NCBI RefSeq assembly: GCF_900112585.1 | Contig: NZ_FOLY01000001.1 | Span: 640,353-704,352, forward strand | Origin: Kushneria avicenniae | Lineage (GTDB): Bacteria; Pseudomonadota; Gammaproteobacteria; Pseudomonadales; Halomonadaceae | Direction of reading: 5' to 3' | Length of the DNA: 64,000 nucleotides | Shown: piece by piece, positions 37,893 through 46,385 of the stretch | How the letters are laid out: every line of letters begins with the position of its first letter | Numbering within the stretch: position 1 is the stretch's first letter | The notes under the pieces: model-generated | The model's input: the letters and a program-made list of their open reading frames with translations, nothing else | Told to the model about the DNA's origin: nothing | Database searches by the model: none | Made by a program: the position numbers and the translations under genes

Positions 37893-39635
37893 TCACTCAT
37901 CGCTGGGATCGGTCACCACCTGCGACAGAGGACCTTCTGTATAGCCCCCTGAGGTTTTGTCTGCTGCATCATTATCGTCGCCGTTGATCATGGCATCGAG
38001 CGTATCGATGGGCGAAGTGACAAGATTCTCCATCACTTCGCCCGCAATCTGCGTGACAACGCTTGTCATGTCCACGCTGCTGCCCTTGACCGACGCCTCA
38101 ATGGGAATATCGAGATTAATGACACCGTCACCGCTTTGCAGCAGGCCAACCAGTCGCCTCAACGGCATGGAGGCATCGCTGTCGACGGGCGCTTCGGAGA
38201 GCGCCAGCTGCTTGAGCACGATATGGTTCTTTGCCGTGACCTGCCCGCCATCGAGCTGATAGTGCAGATCCAGATCGGCGATACCGCTGCGAATGCGATA
38301 GCCGCCAAAGCGCTGCACGTATGGCGCAAAGCGCTCCAGCGGCAACCGCTTGCTGGTCAGGGTCATCTCGCCTGCCAGCGAACCACCCGCGCTGAAGCTT
38401 CCTTCGATGGCCACCGGCGTATCGTCGCTCTCAAGGCCCTTGAAGCGAAACTTTGCCGGCGCGGATGATCGGGTATCAAAGGCATCCATCCGACCTTCAA
38501 GCGATCGAATGTCCAACTGGACCACCGGCGACATCTGATGATCCTCGAATCGGAAAGTGCCATTATTGATGCGCAGGCTGCCCAGCGCCAGGTTTGGTGT
38601 CTGACCGCTGTTCGATTGGGCCGATGATGTTTTATCGGAGGAAGACCCCGTCTGCGACTGATCCTGATTGTCCGTCCGCGAGGTCAGATTGAAATGACCC
38701 TGATCATCAAGGAGCACCAGAAAATCGGGCGCATCGAGATCAAGACGCGCCACCCGCAGGTGATGGCTTCCCTGGACGTCCATACCACTCAGGTCTGCCT
38801 TGCCAATGCCGAAAACGTGCTGCCCCTGGTGGTCGATAACACTGACGTCGTTAACGCCGAGGTCGCCCTGCCACAGCAGACCGTTATCGGTCGCGCGGCC
38901 AAAGGCAAGCCGCCCCTGCCCCTGAAGCACACCGCGCTCGATCTTGAGGTGCTGCATGTCGGCAAGCCAAGGATTGAGCAGCGTCAGAGCCAGCTGATCT
39001 CCCTTGACCTTCAGATCACCGGTCAGGGGCTCGGGGCTGAAGTCACCTGTCGCTGCAAGCCGCCCCTGCCCCAGACGAGCACTGGCGCTGCCGTGCATGG
39101 GCGCATCCTGCATGCTGTCGAAATCTGCAAGCGACAGCGTCATGTCCTGAAACGATAGCGTCCTCTGCGATGATGCGCGTTGATCCACCCAGTCGAGCTG
39201 TCCCCCGGTCACATCGATGTGATCGATCACGACCCTGGTGCTGTCGTCATTCCCGGTATCGCTGCTCCCCAGCCCGGACAGATTGAGATCACCCGAGGCT
39301 TTTGTTACCACACGCAGGTGTACGCCTTTCAATGCTACCTTTCTGATAGACACGCCCGAACGCCAGAGCGATGACCAGTGAAGCGAGGCGTGACCGCGCG
39401 CCACGGTCAGGAGTCGATGGTCGGGCGCCCCCAGCGTCAGTCCCTGAAGCGACACCGTCGCCGTCAGCGGATTGACGGTGACATGCTCAATGGTGACCGG
39501 TCTGTCCAGGGCGCTTTCAAGCGAGCGTGTGGCATAGGCGGTCGCGCCCCATGTACACAGCAGCCAGACCAGTAGTCCGGCAATGACGGCGGCGCCTGCG
39601 CCGATAAGCCAGCGATTGCGATGTGCGAGGGCCAA
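37893..39635 (-). CDS. AsmA-like / DUF748 family protein
   Basis: 580-residue envelope protein with one N-terminal membrane anchor (WLIGAGAAVIAGLLVWLLCTWGATAY), then a long periplasmic beta-rich region starting ALDRPVTIEHVTVNPLTATVSLQGLTLG, the hallmark of DUF748/AsmA-like proteins. A Ser/Gln/Asp-rich low-complexity insert lies near 325-350 (DNQDQSQTGSSSDKTSSAQSNSGQT). Later blocks include RSGIADLDLHYQLDGGQVTAKNHIVLKQLAL. Large relatives bridge the periplasm to move phospholipid; shorter ones like this are unassigned. It precedes the outer-membrane channel gene and nearly overlaps it, hinting at a joint envelope role. Confidence 0.82.
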   Translation of the reverse strand: MALAHRNRWLIGAGAAVIAGLLVWLLCTWGATAYATRSLESALDRPVTIEHVTVNPLTATVSLQGLTLGAPDHRLLTVARGHASLHWSSLWRSGVSIRKVALKGVHLRVVTKASGDLNLSGLGSSDTGNDDSTRVVIDHIDVTGGQLDWVDQRASSQRTLSFQDMTLSLADFDSMQDAPMHGSASARLGQGRLAATGDFSPEPLTGDLKVKGDQLALTLLNPWLADMQHLKIERGVLQGQGRLAFGRATDNGLLWQGDLGVNDVSVIDHQGQHVFGIGKADLSGMDVQGSHHLRVARLDLDAPDFLVLLDDQGHFNLTSRTDNQDQSQTGSSSDKTSSAQSNSGQTPNLALGSLRINNGTFRFEDHQMSPVVQLDIRSLEGRMDAFDTRSSAPAKFRFKGLESDDTPVAIEGSFSAGGSLAGEMTLTSKRLPLERFAPYVQRFGGYRIRSGIADLDLHYQLDGGQVTAKNHIVLKQLALSEAPVDSDASMPLRRLVGLLQSGDGVINLDIPIEASVKGSSVDMTSVVTQIAGEVMENLVTSPIDTLDAMINGDDNDAADKTSGGYTEGPLSQVVTDPSDE

Positions 39636-39907
39636 GTGCCTTGCTCCTGCGTCGTTGTCGGATGCCTACCATGTCCGGCGCAGGGTCTGTCCGAAAGCGC
39701 CCGCGCCATCAGGCAGAAGCAGGATAACACGGGTACCGACCGCCATTTTGACCGGCTAGGCCTTTCAGCGACACCGGAGCACCGGTATTGAGAAGAATAA
39801 GACCTGCTTAATCAAAAGTTGTCAGCCACTGCATTTTTTTGTATCAACCTGGACTAACATTACTGATATATATCCTGTACAGGGTTCAGCCAGGAGTCAT
39901 TGACGTC

Positions 39908-40276
39908 ATGATCAGTCTGCTATGGATAGCATGTATGGCCACCGCGCTGGGGGGCTACGGACTGTGGCGAGGGTTTTCGCGCGATATCTGCCTGTCCGTG
40001 GTGCTGATCGCGCTGGGCGTGGCGGCTGCAGCGCTGATCATTATCAGCAGTGTGGCCAGTCTTGTCGTCGCGGGTGCCGTCGTCACCATTAGTCTGGGGG
40101 TCTGCCTGCGCGAAGGCCAGCGCCAGACTCCTTCTGCTCGACAGGGCCGGGCAAAACGTCCCCGCTCTCATCAGCCCCGAGCGGCGCTTGCCGCCCTGTG
40201 GCAGGGGAATGTTCGGGCGCGTCGTGCGCCGCGTCAGGGCGCTACCCCCCGGAAACGTTCGCGCCAGACCCAGTGA
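39908..40276 (+). CDS. Small membrane protein with Arg-rich tail (122 aa)
   Basis: Not recognised. The first 70 residues form two or three hydrophobic segments (LLWIACMATALGGYGLW, LSVVLIALGVAAAALIIISSVASLVVAGAVVTISLGV). The remaining 50 are strongly basic and polar (QRAKRPRSHQPRAA-like, ending RKRSRQTQ), a cytosolic tail that could touch nucleic acid or acidic membrane heads. CAGGAG lies 12 bases before the ATG, a rather long spacing. The ABC exporter gene begins 13 bp after the stop, so co-expression is likely. A real gene is probable but not certain. Confidence 0.55.
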   Translation: MISLLWIACMATALGGYGLWRGFSRDICLSVVLIALGVAAAALIIISSVASLVVAGAVVTISLGVCLREGQRQTPSARQGRAKRPRSHQPRAALAALWQGNVRARRAPRQGATPRKRSRQTQ

Positions 40277-40289
40277 CTCCTTTTTAAGC

Positions 40290-42134
40290 ATGCAGCGACC
40301 CCGCCTCGGACATCGTCTGGCCACCGCGCCGGGCGATGTCATCAATGTCTTTCGCTATACCCACCGAGCCCTGAAGCTGGTCTGGCAGACATCACGCGTG
40401 ATGATGCTGGGTCTGGCACTGGCCACGCTGGTGGCCGGCGTGCTGCCGGCCGTCGCCGCCTGGGTCGGTCAGCTGATTGTCGATGGCGTGGTGGCCGCTG
40501 CCGAACGTTACACCGACACCACCGACACGCTCGACATGCTCGCACCGGTGCTGTGGCTGGTCGCCCTTGAAGGCATGATCATTGCAATGATCGCGCTGGC
40601 CCAGCGCCTGCTGGAGGCGCAACAGTCGTTGCTGCGGGCCCGACTGGGTCAGAAGGTCAACATGATGATCCTCGACAAGGCCGGGCAACTGTCGCTGCCA
40701 CAGTTCGAGGACTCGGAAATCTATGATCAGCTCACCCGCGCCCGGCGTGAAGCTTCGACCCGACCGCTGTCGCTGGTCAACCGAACCTTCACGCTCTCGC
40801 AGAATCTGATCTCGCTGGCAAGCTTCGCTGTGCTGCTGGTGCAGTTCTCTCCCTGGGCACTGGTCATCATTGCCCTGGGCGCCCTGCCGGTATTTTTTTC
40901 CGAGGCGCGCTTTTCCGGCGAGGCGTTTCGTCTGTTTCGCTGGCGCTCACCGCAGATGCGCGAGCAACGCTATCTGGAAACGCTGCTGGCCCGCGAGGAC
41001 AGCATCCGCGAGGTCAAGCTCTTCGGTCTCGAACCGCTGCTGCGCCAGCGCTACCGCGCCATTTTTGAACGCCTCTACGACGAGGAGCGTCGCCTCACTC
41101 TGCGCCGGACCCTGTGGGGATTTCTGCTCGGACTGCTGGGCACCCTGACCTTTTATGCCGCCTATGGCTGGGTGGTACTGGAAACGGTCATCGGCGCGCT
41201 GACGCTGGGCCAGATGACCATGTACCTGATGGTGTTCAAGCAGAGCCAGGGAGCGCTGTCGGCCGGCCTTGCTGCCATCAGCGGCATGTACGAGGACAAT
41301 CTTTATCTGTCCAATCTCTATGAATTTCTCGAGCTGCCCATTGAGGCCGAGCGTGGCACGCTTGCCAAAGGCGCCATGCCCGGCGATGGCCTGCGCTTTG
41401 AAAACGTTCATTTCGCCTACCCCGGCGGCGTCACGGCGCTGCATGATATCTCGCTGCATCTGCGCCCCGGCGAGAGCCTGGCGCTGGTGGGAGAAAACGG
41501 TTCCGGCAAGACCACCCTGATCAAACTGCTGACCCGTCTCTACCAGCCCGACAGCGGACGCATCCTGCTGGACGGCAGCGACCTGCGCGACTGGCAGCTC
41601 ACCGCCCTGCGACGTCGAATCGGTGTCATCTTTCAGGACTTCGTGCACTACCAGTTTCCGGCCGGCGAGAATCTCGGCGTAGGCAATATCGACGCTTTTG
41701 ATGATGAAGAGCGCTGGCGCGAGGCGGCCCATCGCGGACTGGCCAATGCCTTCATCGAGCAGCTGCCGCAGGGCTATCGCACCCAGCTGGGCCGCTGGTT
41801 CAGGAATGGTCAGGAGCTGTCCGGTGGGCAATGGCAGCGCATCGCCCTCTCCCGCGCCTGGATGCGTGAAGAGGCCGACATCCTGGTGCTTGATGAACCC
41901 ACCGCGGCCATGGACGCCGCCGCGGAGGCCGCGGTGTTCGAGCGCTTTCGCCAATACAGCCGTGACCGAACCGCCATTGTGATCTCGCACCGGTTTTCAA
42001 CCGTACGCAGCGCTGATGTGATCGTGGTCATGGAGCACGGCCATATCATCGAACGCGGCAGCCATGACGACCTTCTGGCCGCCAATGGCCGCTATGCAAC
42101 GCTTTTCCGGCTACAGGCCGAAGGCTATCGCTGA
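40290..42134 (+). CDS. ABC transporter, fused permease/ATPase (half-size exporter)
   Basis: 614-residue half exporter that would act as a homodimer. The transmembrane domain has about six helices (residues 20-330). The ATPase domain follows with Walker A GENGSGKTT, Q-loop VIFQDFVHYQFPAGENLGVGNI, signature LSGGQWQRIALSRA, Walker B LVLDEPTAAMD, and switch His in IVISHRFSTVRSAD. The ATG at 40290 begins a normal amphipathic N-terminus; a longer frame reaching 40050 overlaps the preceding gene and lacks protein character. No accessory subunit or biosynthetic gene indicates the cargo; lipid, peptide or drug export are all possible. Confidence 0.9.
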   Translation: MQRPRLGHRLATAPGDVINVFRYTHRALKLVWQTSRVMMLGLALATLVAGVLPAVAAWVGQLIVDGVVAAAERYTDTTDTLDMLAPVLWLVALEGMIIAMIALAQRLLEAQQSLLRARLGQKVNMMILDKAGQLSLPQFEDSEIYDQLTRARREASTRPLSLVNRTFTLSQNLISLASFAVLLVQFSPWALVIIALGALPVFFSEARFSGEAFRLFRWRSPQMREQRYLETLLAREDSIREVKLFGLEPLLRQRYRAIFERLYDEERRLTLRRTLWGFLLGLLGTLTFYAAYGWVVLETVIGALTLGQMTMYLMVFKQSQGALSAGLAAISGMYEDNLYLSNLYEFLELPIEAERGTLAKGAMPGDGLRFENVHFAYPGGVTALHDISLHLRPGESLALVGENGSGKTTLIKLLTRLYQPDSGRILLDGSDLRDWQLTALRRRIGVIFQDFVHYQFPAGENLGVGNIDAFDDEERWREAAHRGLANAFIEQLPQGYRTQLGRWFRNGQELSGGQWQRIALSRAWMREEADILVLDEPTAAMDAAAEAAVFERFRQYSRDRTAIVISHRFSTVRSADVIVVMEHGHIIERGSHDDLLAANGRYATLFRLQAEGYR

Positions 42135-42205
42135 CCTTTCCTGCCCCATTCCCCGGCCTCCTGGGCAAAAGTCGTAAAGACAGCCCTGCAATGGCGCCAT
42201 AAAGT

Positions 42206-42225
42206 TTGTGACAACGTTGTCACAA
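42206..42225. promoter_or_regulatory. LacI-family operator of the sucrose operon
   Basis: Perfect 20-bp palindrome TTGTGACAACGTTGTCACAA, ending 45 bp before the permease start. LacI-family operators are palindromes with a central CG, often AACGTT as here. The regulator gene in the same operon is the obvious ligand. I found no second copy in the operon. Confidence 0.8.
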
Positions 42226-42270
42226 CTGATGGACGGCTGATCGTTTCGCCTGCAGCCCGGAGAGACTGGC

Positions 42271-43542
42271 TTGAGACATTTTCTCGGTATTTCACTGACG
42301 CGCGCCTACCTGCAAAGCTCCTTCAGCCTGCTGCTGTTTTTCGCCTCCTGGGGCATCTGGTGGTCGTTTTTCCAGATCTGGCTGACCAGCGACACCAACG
42401 GTCTAGGGCTGGATGGCACCTCGGTCGGCATTGTTTATGCGGCCAACTCGCTGGCCACGCTCTTTTTCATGATTGCCTATGGCACCCTGCAGGACCGTCT
42501 GGGAACCCGGCGCCATCTGGCAATTCTGGCGGCTGGCGCAGCGTCTCTGGTGGGGCCGTTCATGATCTGGGTCTATCGTCCGCTGCTGGAGGACAGCTTT
42601 GCCCTGGGCGTAACGGTGGGCGCCGTGTTTCTCTCGGCAGGCTTTCTGGCTGCCTTTGCGCTGTTTGAGGCCATTGCTGAGCGCATCAGCCGGCGCAGCG
42701 GTTTTGAATACGGTCAGGCGCGGATGTGGGGCTCGGCCGGTTACGCCATTGTGGCGCTGCTGGCAGGCTTTCTGTTCACACTCGATGCACGCCTGATCTT
42801 CTGGATGGGCTCGCTGTTCGGTGTCGCCCTGCTATTGATGCTGTTGATCTGGAAAGCACCGGTCGAGGCCACCTCTCCCACCGAACACGAGCAGCAGGTG
42901 CCCTCGCTGCGCGACATGATCGATGTCTTCAGGATTGGTGCACTATGGAAGCTGATCGCTTTCGTCTTCTTTTCCTGGACCTTCTATACCGTCTATGACC
43001 AGCAGATGTTTCCGGAATTCTATACCCGACTGTTCGACTCCCCGGCGCGCGGACAGCAGTTCTACGGCATGCTCAATTCGGCCCAGGTCTTTCTGGAAGC
43101 GGCCATGATGGGGCTGGTCCCCCTGCTCATGCATCGTATCGGCGTGCGCAATACCATCCTGCTGGGTGCGATGGTCATGTTCCTGCGTATTCTGGGCAGT
43201 GCAGTATTTGACGACCCCATGCTTGTCTCGCTGGTCAAAATGTTCCACGCCATTGAGGTCCCGCTGTTCGTGCTTGCGATCTTTCGCTACTTTACCCTGC
43301 ACTTCAATCCGGCGCTGTCGGCCACGCTTTATCTGGTCGGCTTTCAGATCTCGGCGCAGGGCGGCAACATCGTTTTATCGCCACTTCTGGGCATGCTGCG
43401 CGACAGTGTCGGATATCAGACCACCTTCTCCATCATCAGCGCCATTGTGCTCATCGCCGGCCTCTATGCGTTTTTCGTGCTTAAAAGGGATCACGAGGAT
43501 GTCTACGGCGAGCTCTCCATGAGCGAGGACACGGCAGCGTAG
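42271..43542 (+). CDS. cscB: Sucrose permease, oligosaccharide:H+ symporter family
   Basis: LacY/CscB-type symporter with 12 helices over 423 residues. The N-terminus (AYLQSSFSLLLFFASWGIWWSFFQIWL) and the loop GTLQDRLGTRRHLAILA are typical, and the helix 4-5 region ISRRSGFEYGQARMWGSAGYAI holds the conserved Glu and Arg of sugar binding. The start is a TTG with GGAGA seven bases upstream; no ATG fits. It is first of a three-gene operon with a LacI repressor and a GH32 hydrolase, which makes sucrose the best substrate guess; raffinose or another fructoside is possible. The operator lies just upstream. Confidence 0.87.
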   Translation: MRHFLGISLTRAYLQSSFSLLLFFASWGIWWSFFQIWLTSDTNGLGLDGTSVGIVYAANSLATLFFMIAYGTLQDRLGTRRHLAILAAGAASLVGPFMIWVYRPLLEDSFALGVTVGAVFLSAGFLAAFALFEAIAERISRRSGFEYGQARMWGSAGYAIVALLAGFLFTLDARLIFWMGSLFGVALLLMLLIWKAPVEATSPTEHEQQVPSLRDMIDVFRIGALWKLIAFVFFSWTFYTVYDQQMFPEFYTRLFDSPARGQQFYGMLNSAQVFLEAAMMGLVPLLMHRIGVRNTILLGAMVMFLRILGSAVFDDPMLVSLVKMFHAIEVPLFVLAIFRYFTLHFNPALSATLYLVGFQISAQGGNIVLSPLLGMLRDSVGYQTTFSIISAIVLIAGLYAFFVLKRDHEDVYGELSMSEDTAA

Positions 43543-43585
43543 CCGGCCTGAAAAGGTGAGAGACGCGAACTTCAGGAACATCACC

Positions 43586-44599
43586 ATGGTGTCGATCAAG
43601 GACGTGGCACGTCACGCCGAGACCTCCTTCAAGACCGTCTCGCGGGTCATCAACGGCGATCAGCGGGTCCACCCGGCAACCCGTGAGCGGGTGAGCGAGG
43701 CGATCCGGGCACTGGGGTATCGCCCCCATAGCGGGGCGCGCATGATGCGCAGTAACCAGTCGCGCATCATCGGCTTTCTTTCCGATCGCGTGACCACCCA
43801 GCCCCACTCGGGCGATATCCTGCGCGGCGCCCAGCAGATGGCCGACGCCCATGGACGGTTGTTGATGCTGTTCAATATCGATGCCGATGCCGGCGACGAT
43901 CACCGCAGGCGCGCTTTCGAGCTTTTGATGGAGCAGCGTGTTGACGGTCTGATCTACGCCTGCGACTACCACCGCGATGTTGAGCTGCCCACCGAGATGC
44001 AGCAGCTGCCCTCGCTGCTGGTCAACGGTTTCAGCACCGCCATGGCGCTCCCCGCTCTGGTGCCCGATGAGCGCCTCGCCGCGCAGCAGGCCACCCGTCT
44101 GCTGTTGGCCGAGGGGCATCGACGCCTCGCCTTTCTGGCCCCCAACTCCCGTTCGATAGCCACACCGCTGCGGACAGCCGGATTTCATGATGCTCTGCTT
44201 GAGGCCGGCATCGCGCCTGAATCAATGCCGGTCGTTACGGCCTGTGAAGGGGTGCCGGGCGGAGAAGAAACCTATCAGGTCGAATCGGTGCTGGCGCAGC
44301 TGATGCGTGACGACACGCCGCCCACGGCGATTCTCTGTGGTCAGGATCGCATCGCGCTGCAGCTCTATCTGGCCCTGGCACGGCGCGGCCTGCACCCCGG
44401 ACGGGATCTGGCGGTGGTCAGCTTCGATGACCAGCAGCCCATTTCAGGCGCGCTGACGCCGTCATTGACCACCATGGCCCTGCCGCATTTCGAGATGGGG
44501 CGTCAGGCCATGAAGCGGCTGCTGGACGGCGATGCGCGCTGCGAAACAGTGACCGTGCCCTTTTCAACGGTGCTGGGGCAGTCGCATCGACACGAATGA
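43586..44599 (+). CDS. cscR: LacI-family repressor of the sucrose operon
   Basis: 337 residues. The N-terminal LacI helix-turn-helix (MVSIKDVARHAETSFKTVSRVINGDQRVHPATRERV) and hinge helix (YRPHSGARMMRS) precede a periplasmic-binding-type sugar sensor, with PTAILCGQDRIALQLYLAL and the late block LAVVSFDDQQPISGALTPSLTTM. The ATG at 43586 has AGGAA eight bases upstream. It sits between permease and hydrolase, so it is auto-regulated with them and would be released by sucrose or a breakdown product. The symbol follows the E. coli csc naming by context, not by close comparison. Confidence 0.85.
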   Translation: MVSIKDVARHAETSFKTVSRVINGDQRVHPATRERVSEAIRALGYRPHSGARMMRSNQSRIIGFLSDRVTTQPHSGDILRGAQQMADAHGRLLMLFNIDADAGDDHRRRAFELLMEQRVDGLIYACDYHRDVELPTEMQQLPSLLVNGFSTAMALPALVPDERLAAQQATRLLLAEGHRRLAFLAPNSRSIATPLRTAGFHDALLEAGIAPESMPVVTACEGVPGGEETYQVESVLAQLMRDDTPPTAILCGQDRIALQLYLALARRGLHPGRDLAVVSFDDQQPISGALTPSLTTMALPHFEMGRQAMKRLLDGDARCETVTVPFSTVLGQSHRHE

Positions 44600-44657
44600 G
44601 CCCTCTATGGCGAATGCCCCGTAACCCTGCATTGATCCACCCTGACAGGATGACAAC

Positions 44658-46145
44658 ATGACCGGCGCCCCCCCTCTGGAAGCCCTGACACAACGACCGC
44701 TGCGCCACTTCACCCCGCCACAGGGCTGGATGAACGACCCCAACGGACTGGTGTATCACGACGGCGAGTATCATCTGTTCTACCAGTATCATCCCGATAA
44801 TCTCGTCTGGGGACCGATGCACTGGGGCCATGCGGTCAGTCGCGATCTATACCACTGGCAGCATCTGCCAATCGCCCTGACGCCGGACGAAGACGGCATG
44901 TGCTTTTCAGGCAGCGCCGTGGTGGATGGTCATGGCGTGAGCGGTCTGTTCGACGGTGGCGAAGGCCTCGTGGCCTTCTACACCGCTCATCGCTTTATCG
45001 GCGACGATGAGGCCCACTACGAACAGGAACAGCATCTTGCCTGGAGCCGCGACAACGGCCGCAGCTGGCACAAATATGTCGGCAACCCGATCATCGCCGC
45101 ACCGGGGTTTCGCGACTTTCGCGACCCGAAGGTGATCTACCACGAACAGAGCGGCCGATGGGTCATGGCGCTGGCCTGCGGTCAGCATATCCGTTTTTAT
45201 ACCGCCGACAATCTGCTCGACTGGCAACTGGCAAGCGAGTTCGGCCACGATCAGGGGTGTCATACCAATGGCCCCTGGGAGTGTCCCGATCTGTTCGAAC
45301 TGCCCGTTGAAGGCAGTAGTCACGGCGCCAGCCGATGGGTGCTGGTGGTGGGCGTGGGCATCGACCACGACGGACCGCAGGACAGCATGGGCTCTTTCAC
45401 CCAGTATTTTATCGGGCACTTCGACGGCGAGCGCTTTCACAACGACAACCCCGATGAGCCGCTGTTACTGATGGATCAGGGCCGCGATTTTTACGCCGTG
45501 CAGAGCTTCTCGGATGTGCCCGACCGACGACTGGCGATCGCCTGGCTCAACAACTGGCAGTACGCCGGTCATACGCCCGAGGCGGGCTGGCGCGGTGCCA
45601 TGACCCTGCCCCGCGAACTGTATCTGGCCGCCACTGACCACGGGATACGCCTGCATCAGCGCTTTGTGCCCGAGCTGGCCCGATCGGTCTCACCGCTTGA
45701 GGTGGCACCGTTTGATGCGCCGCTGAAGGAAGGTCATCACCTGCTGGCCACGCCCGGCGCTGATCTGGTACGCGGGGCGCTGACGCTGGAACCGGCCGCT
45801 GGCAGCCGGCTGGTACTGTCACTGCAGCAGGGCACGCAGCAGCAGTTGATCCTCTGTGCCGGTGATGACACCACCGAAGTCGCCTACCGCCGTGAGGGAC
45901 ACAGCGGCGTGACGCGCGTTGATCAGCACTTTCCTGGCGAGCGGCGCGCCGGTGAGCTGGATGGCCGGCAGATTCGTATCCAGTGGTGGGTCGATCACGG
46001 CAGCGTCGAGATGCTGATCCACGGCAGGACGCGTCAGCTCTCGATCACGCTGGCAGGCTTTTTGCTGCCGCATCGCTATCCCGTGACGCTATCAGTGCAG
46101 TCCGGCAGCGTGCACCTGATTGATATCAGCCTTGATGCCGGCTGA
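44658..46145 (+). CDS. cscA: GH32 sucrose hydrolase (invertase)
   Basis: Five-bladed beta-propeller glycosidase with a C-terminal beta sandwich, 495 residues and no signal peptide, so cytosolic. Catalytic motifs: nucleophile D27 in WMNDPNG, the transition-state Asp in FRDPK (about residue 155) and the acid/base Glu in WECPD (about residue 209). With a non-phosphorylating symporter upstream it should cleave free sucrose to glucose and fructose (CscA type) rather than sucrose-6-phosphate. No fructokinase gene follows, unlike many csc or scr sets. A strong terminator closes the operon. Confidence 0.9.
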   Translation: MTGAPPLEALTQRPLRHFTPPQGWMNDPNGLVYHDGEYHLFYQYHPDNLVWGPMHWGHAVSRDLYHWQHLPIALTPDEDGMCFSGSAVVDGHGVSGLFDGGEGLVAFYTAHRFIGDDEAHYEQEQHLAWSRDNGRSWHKYVGNPIIAAPGFRDFRDPKVIYHEQSGRWVMALACGQHIRFYTADNLLDWQLASEFGHDQGCHTNGPWECPDLFELPVEGSSHGASRWVLVVGVGIDHDGPQDSMGSFTQYFIGHFDGERFHNDNPDEPLLLMDQGRDFYAVQSFSDVPDRRLAIAWLNNWQYAGHTPEAGWRGAMTLPRELYLAATDHGIRLHQRFVPELARSVSPLEVAPFDAPLKEGHHLLATPGADLVRGALTLEPAAGSRLVLSLQQGTQQQLILCAGDDTTEVAYRREGHSGVTRVDQHFPGERRAGELDGRQIRIQWWVDHGSVEMLIHGRTRQLSITLAGFLLPHRYPVTLSVQSGSVHLIDISLDAG

Positions 46146-46232
46146 CCATGACACCGACTCGGCGGCTTTATCGCGGCGCGCGTGCTGCGCCTCGACGCAT
46201 GAGGCCGCACCTGCCAACGAATGCATTGGCCG

Positions 46233-46252
46233 GGGGCCCCATGCGGGGCCCC
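46233..46252 (+). terminator. Terminator of the sucrose operon
   Basis: GGGGCCCC-ATGC-GGGGCCCC followed by TTT, 88 bp after the GH32 stop. Very stable stem, short T-run. Confidence 0.75.
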
Positions 46253-46329
46253 TTTGACGTGGGGATGTCTGCTTTTTGATCTGGAACAGATGCCACGTCA
46301 CCGAATCCCTTAAGATGAGGTATCAGAGG

Positions 46330-46344
46330 GCATCGAATCGATGC
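46330..46344. promoter_or_regulatory. 15-bp palindrome upstream of the CoA-transferase gene
   Basis: GCATCGA-A-TCGATGC, perfect 7-bp arms, ending about 40 bp before the start codon. The position suits an operator, but chance is not excluded. Confidence 0.35.
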
Positions 46345-46385
46345 GCGGCTCATATCTGCCGGGATGGCGTAAAAGGAGTGTCAGC

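Noticed and set aside
40050..40289. N-terminal extension of the ABC exporter.
   Set aside because: It is out of frame with and antagonistic to the small membrane-protein gene and has a low-quality sequence; the exporter fold begins after 40290.
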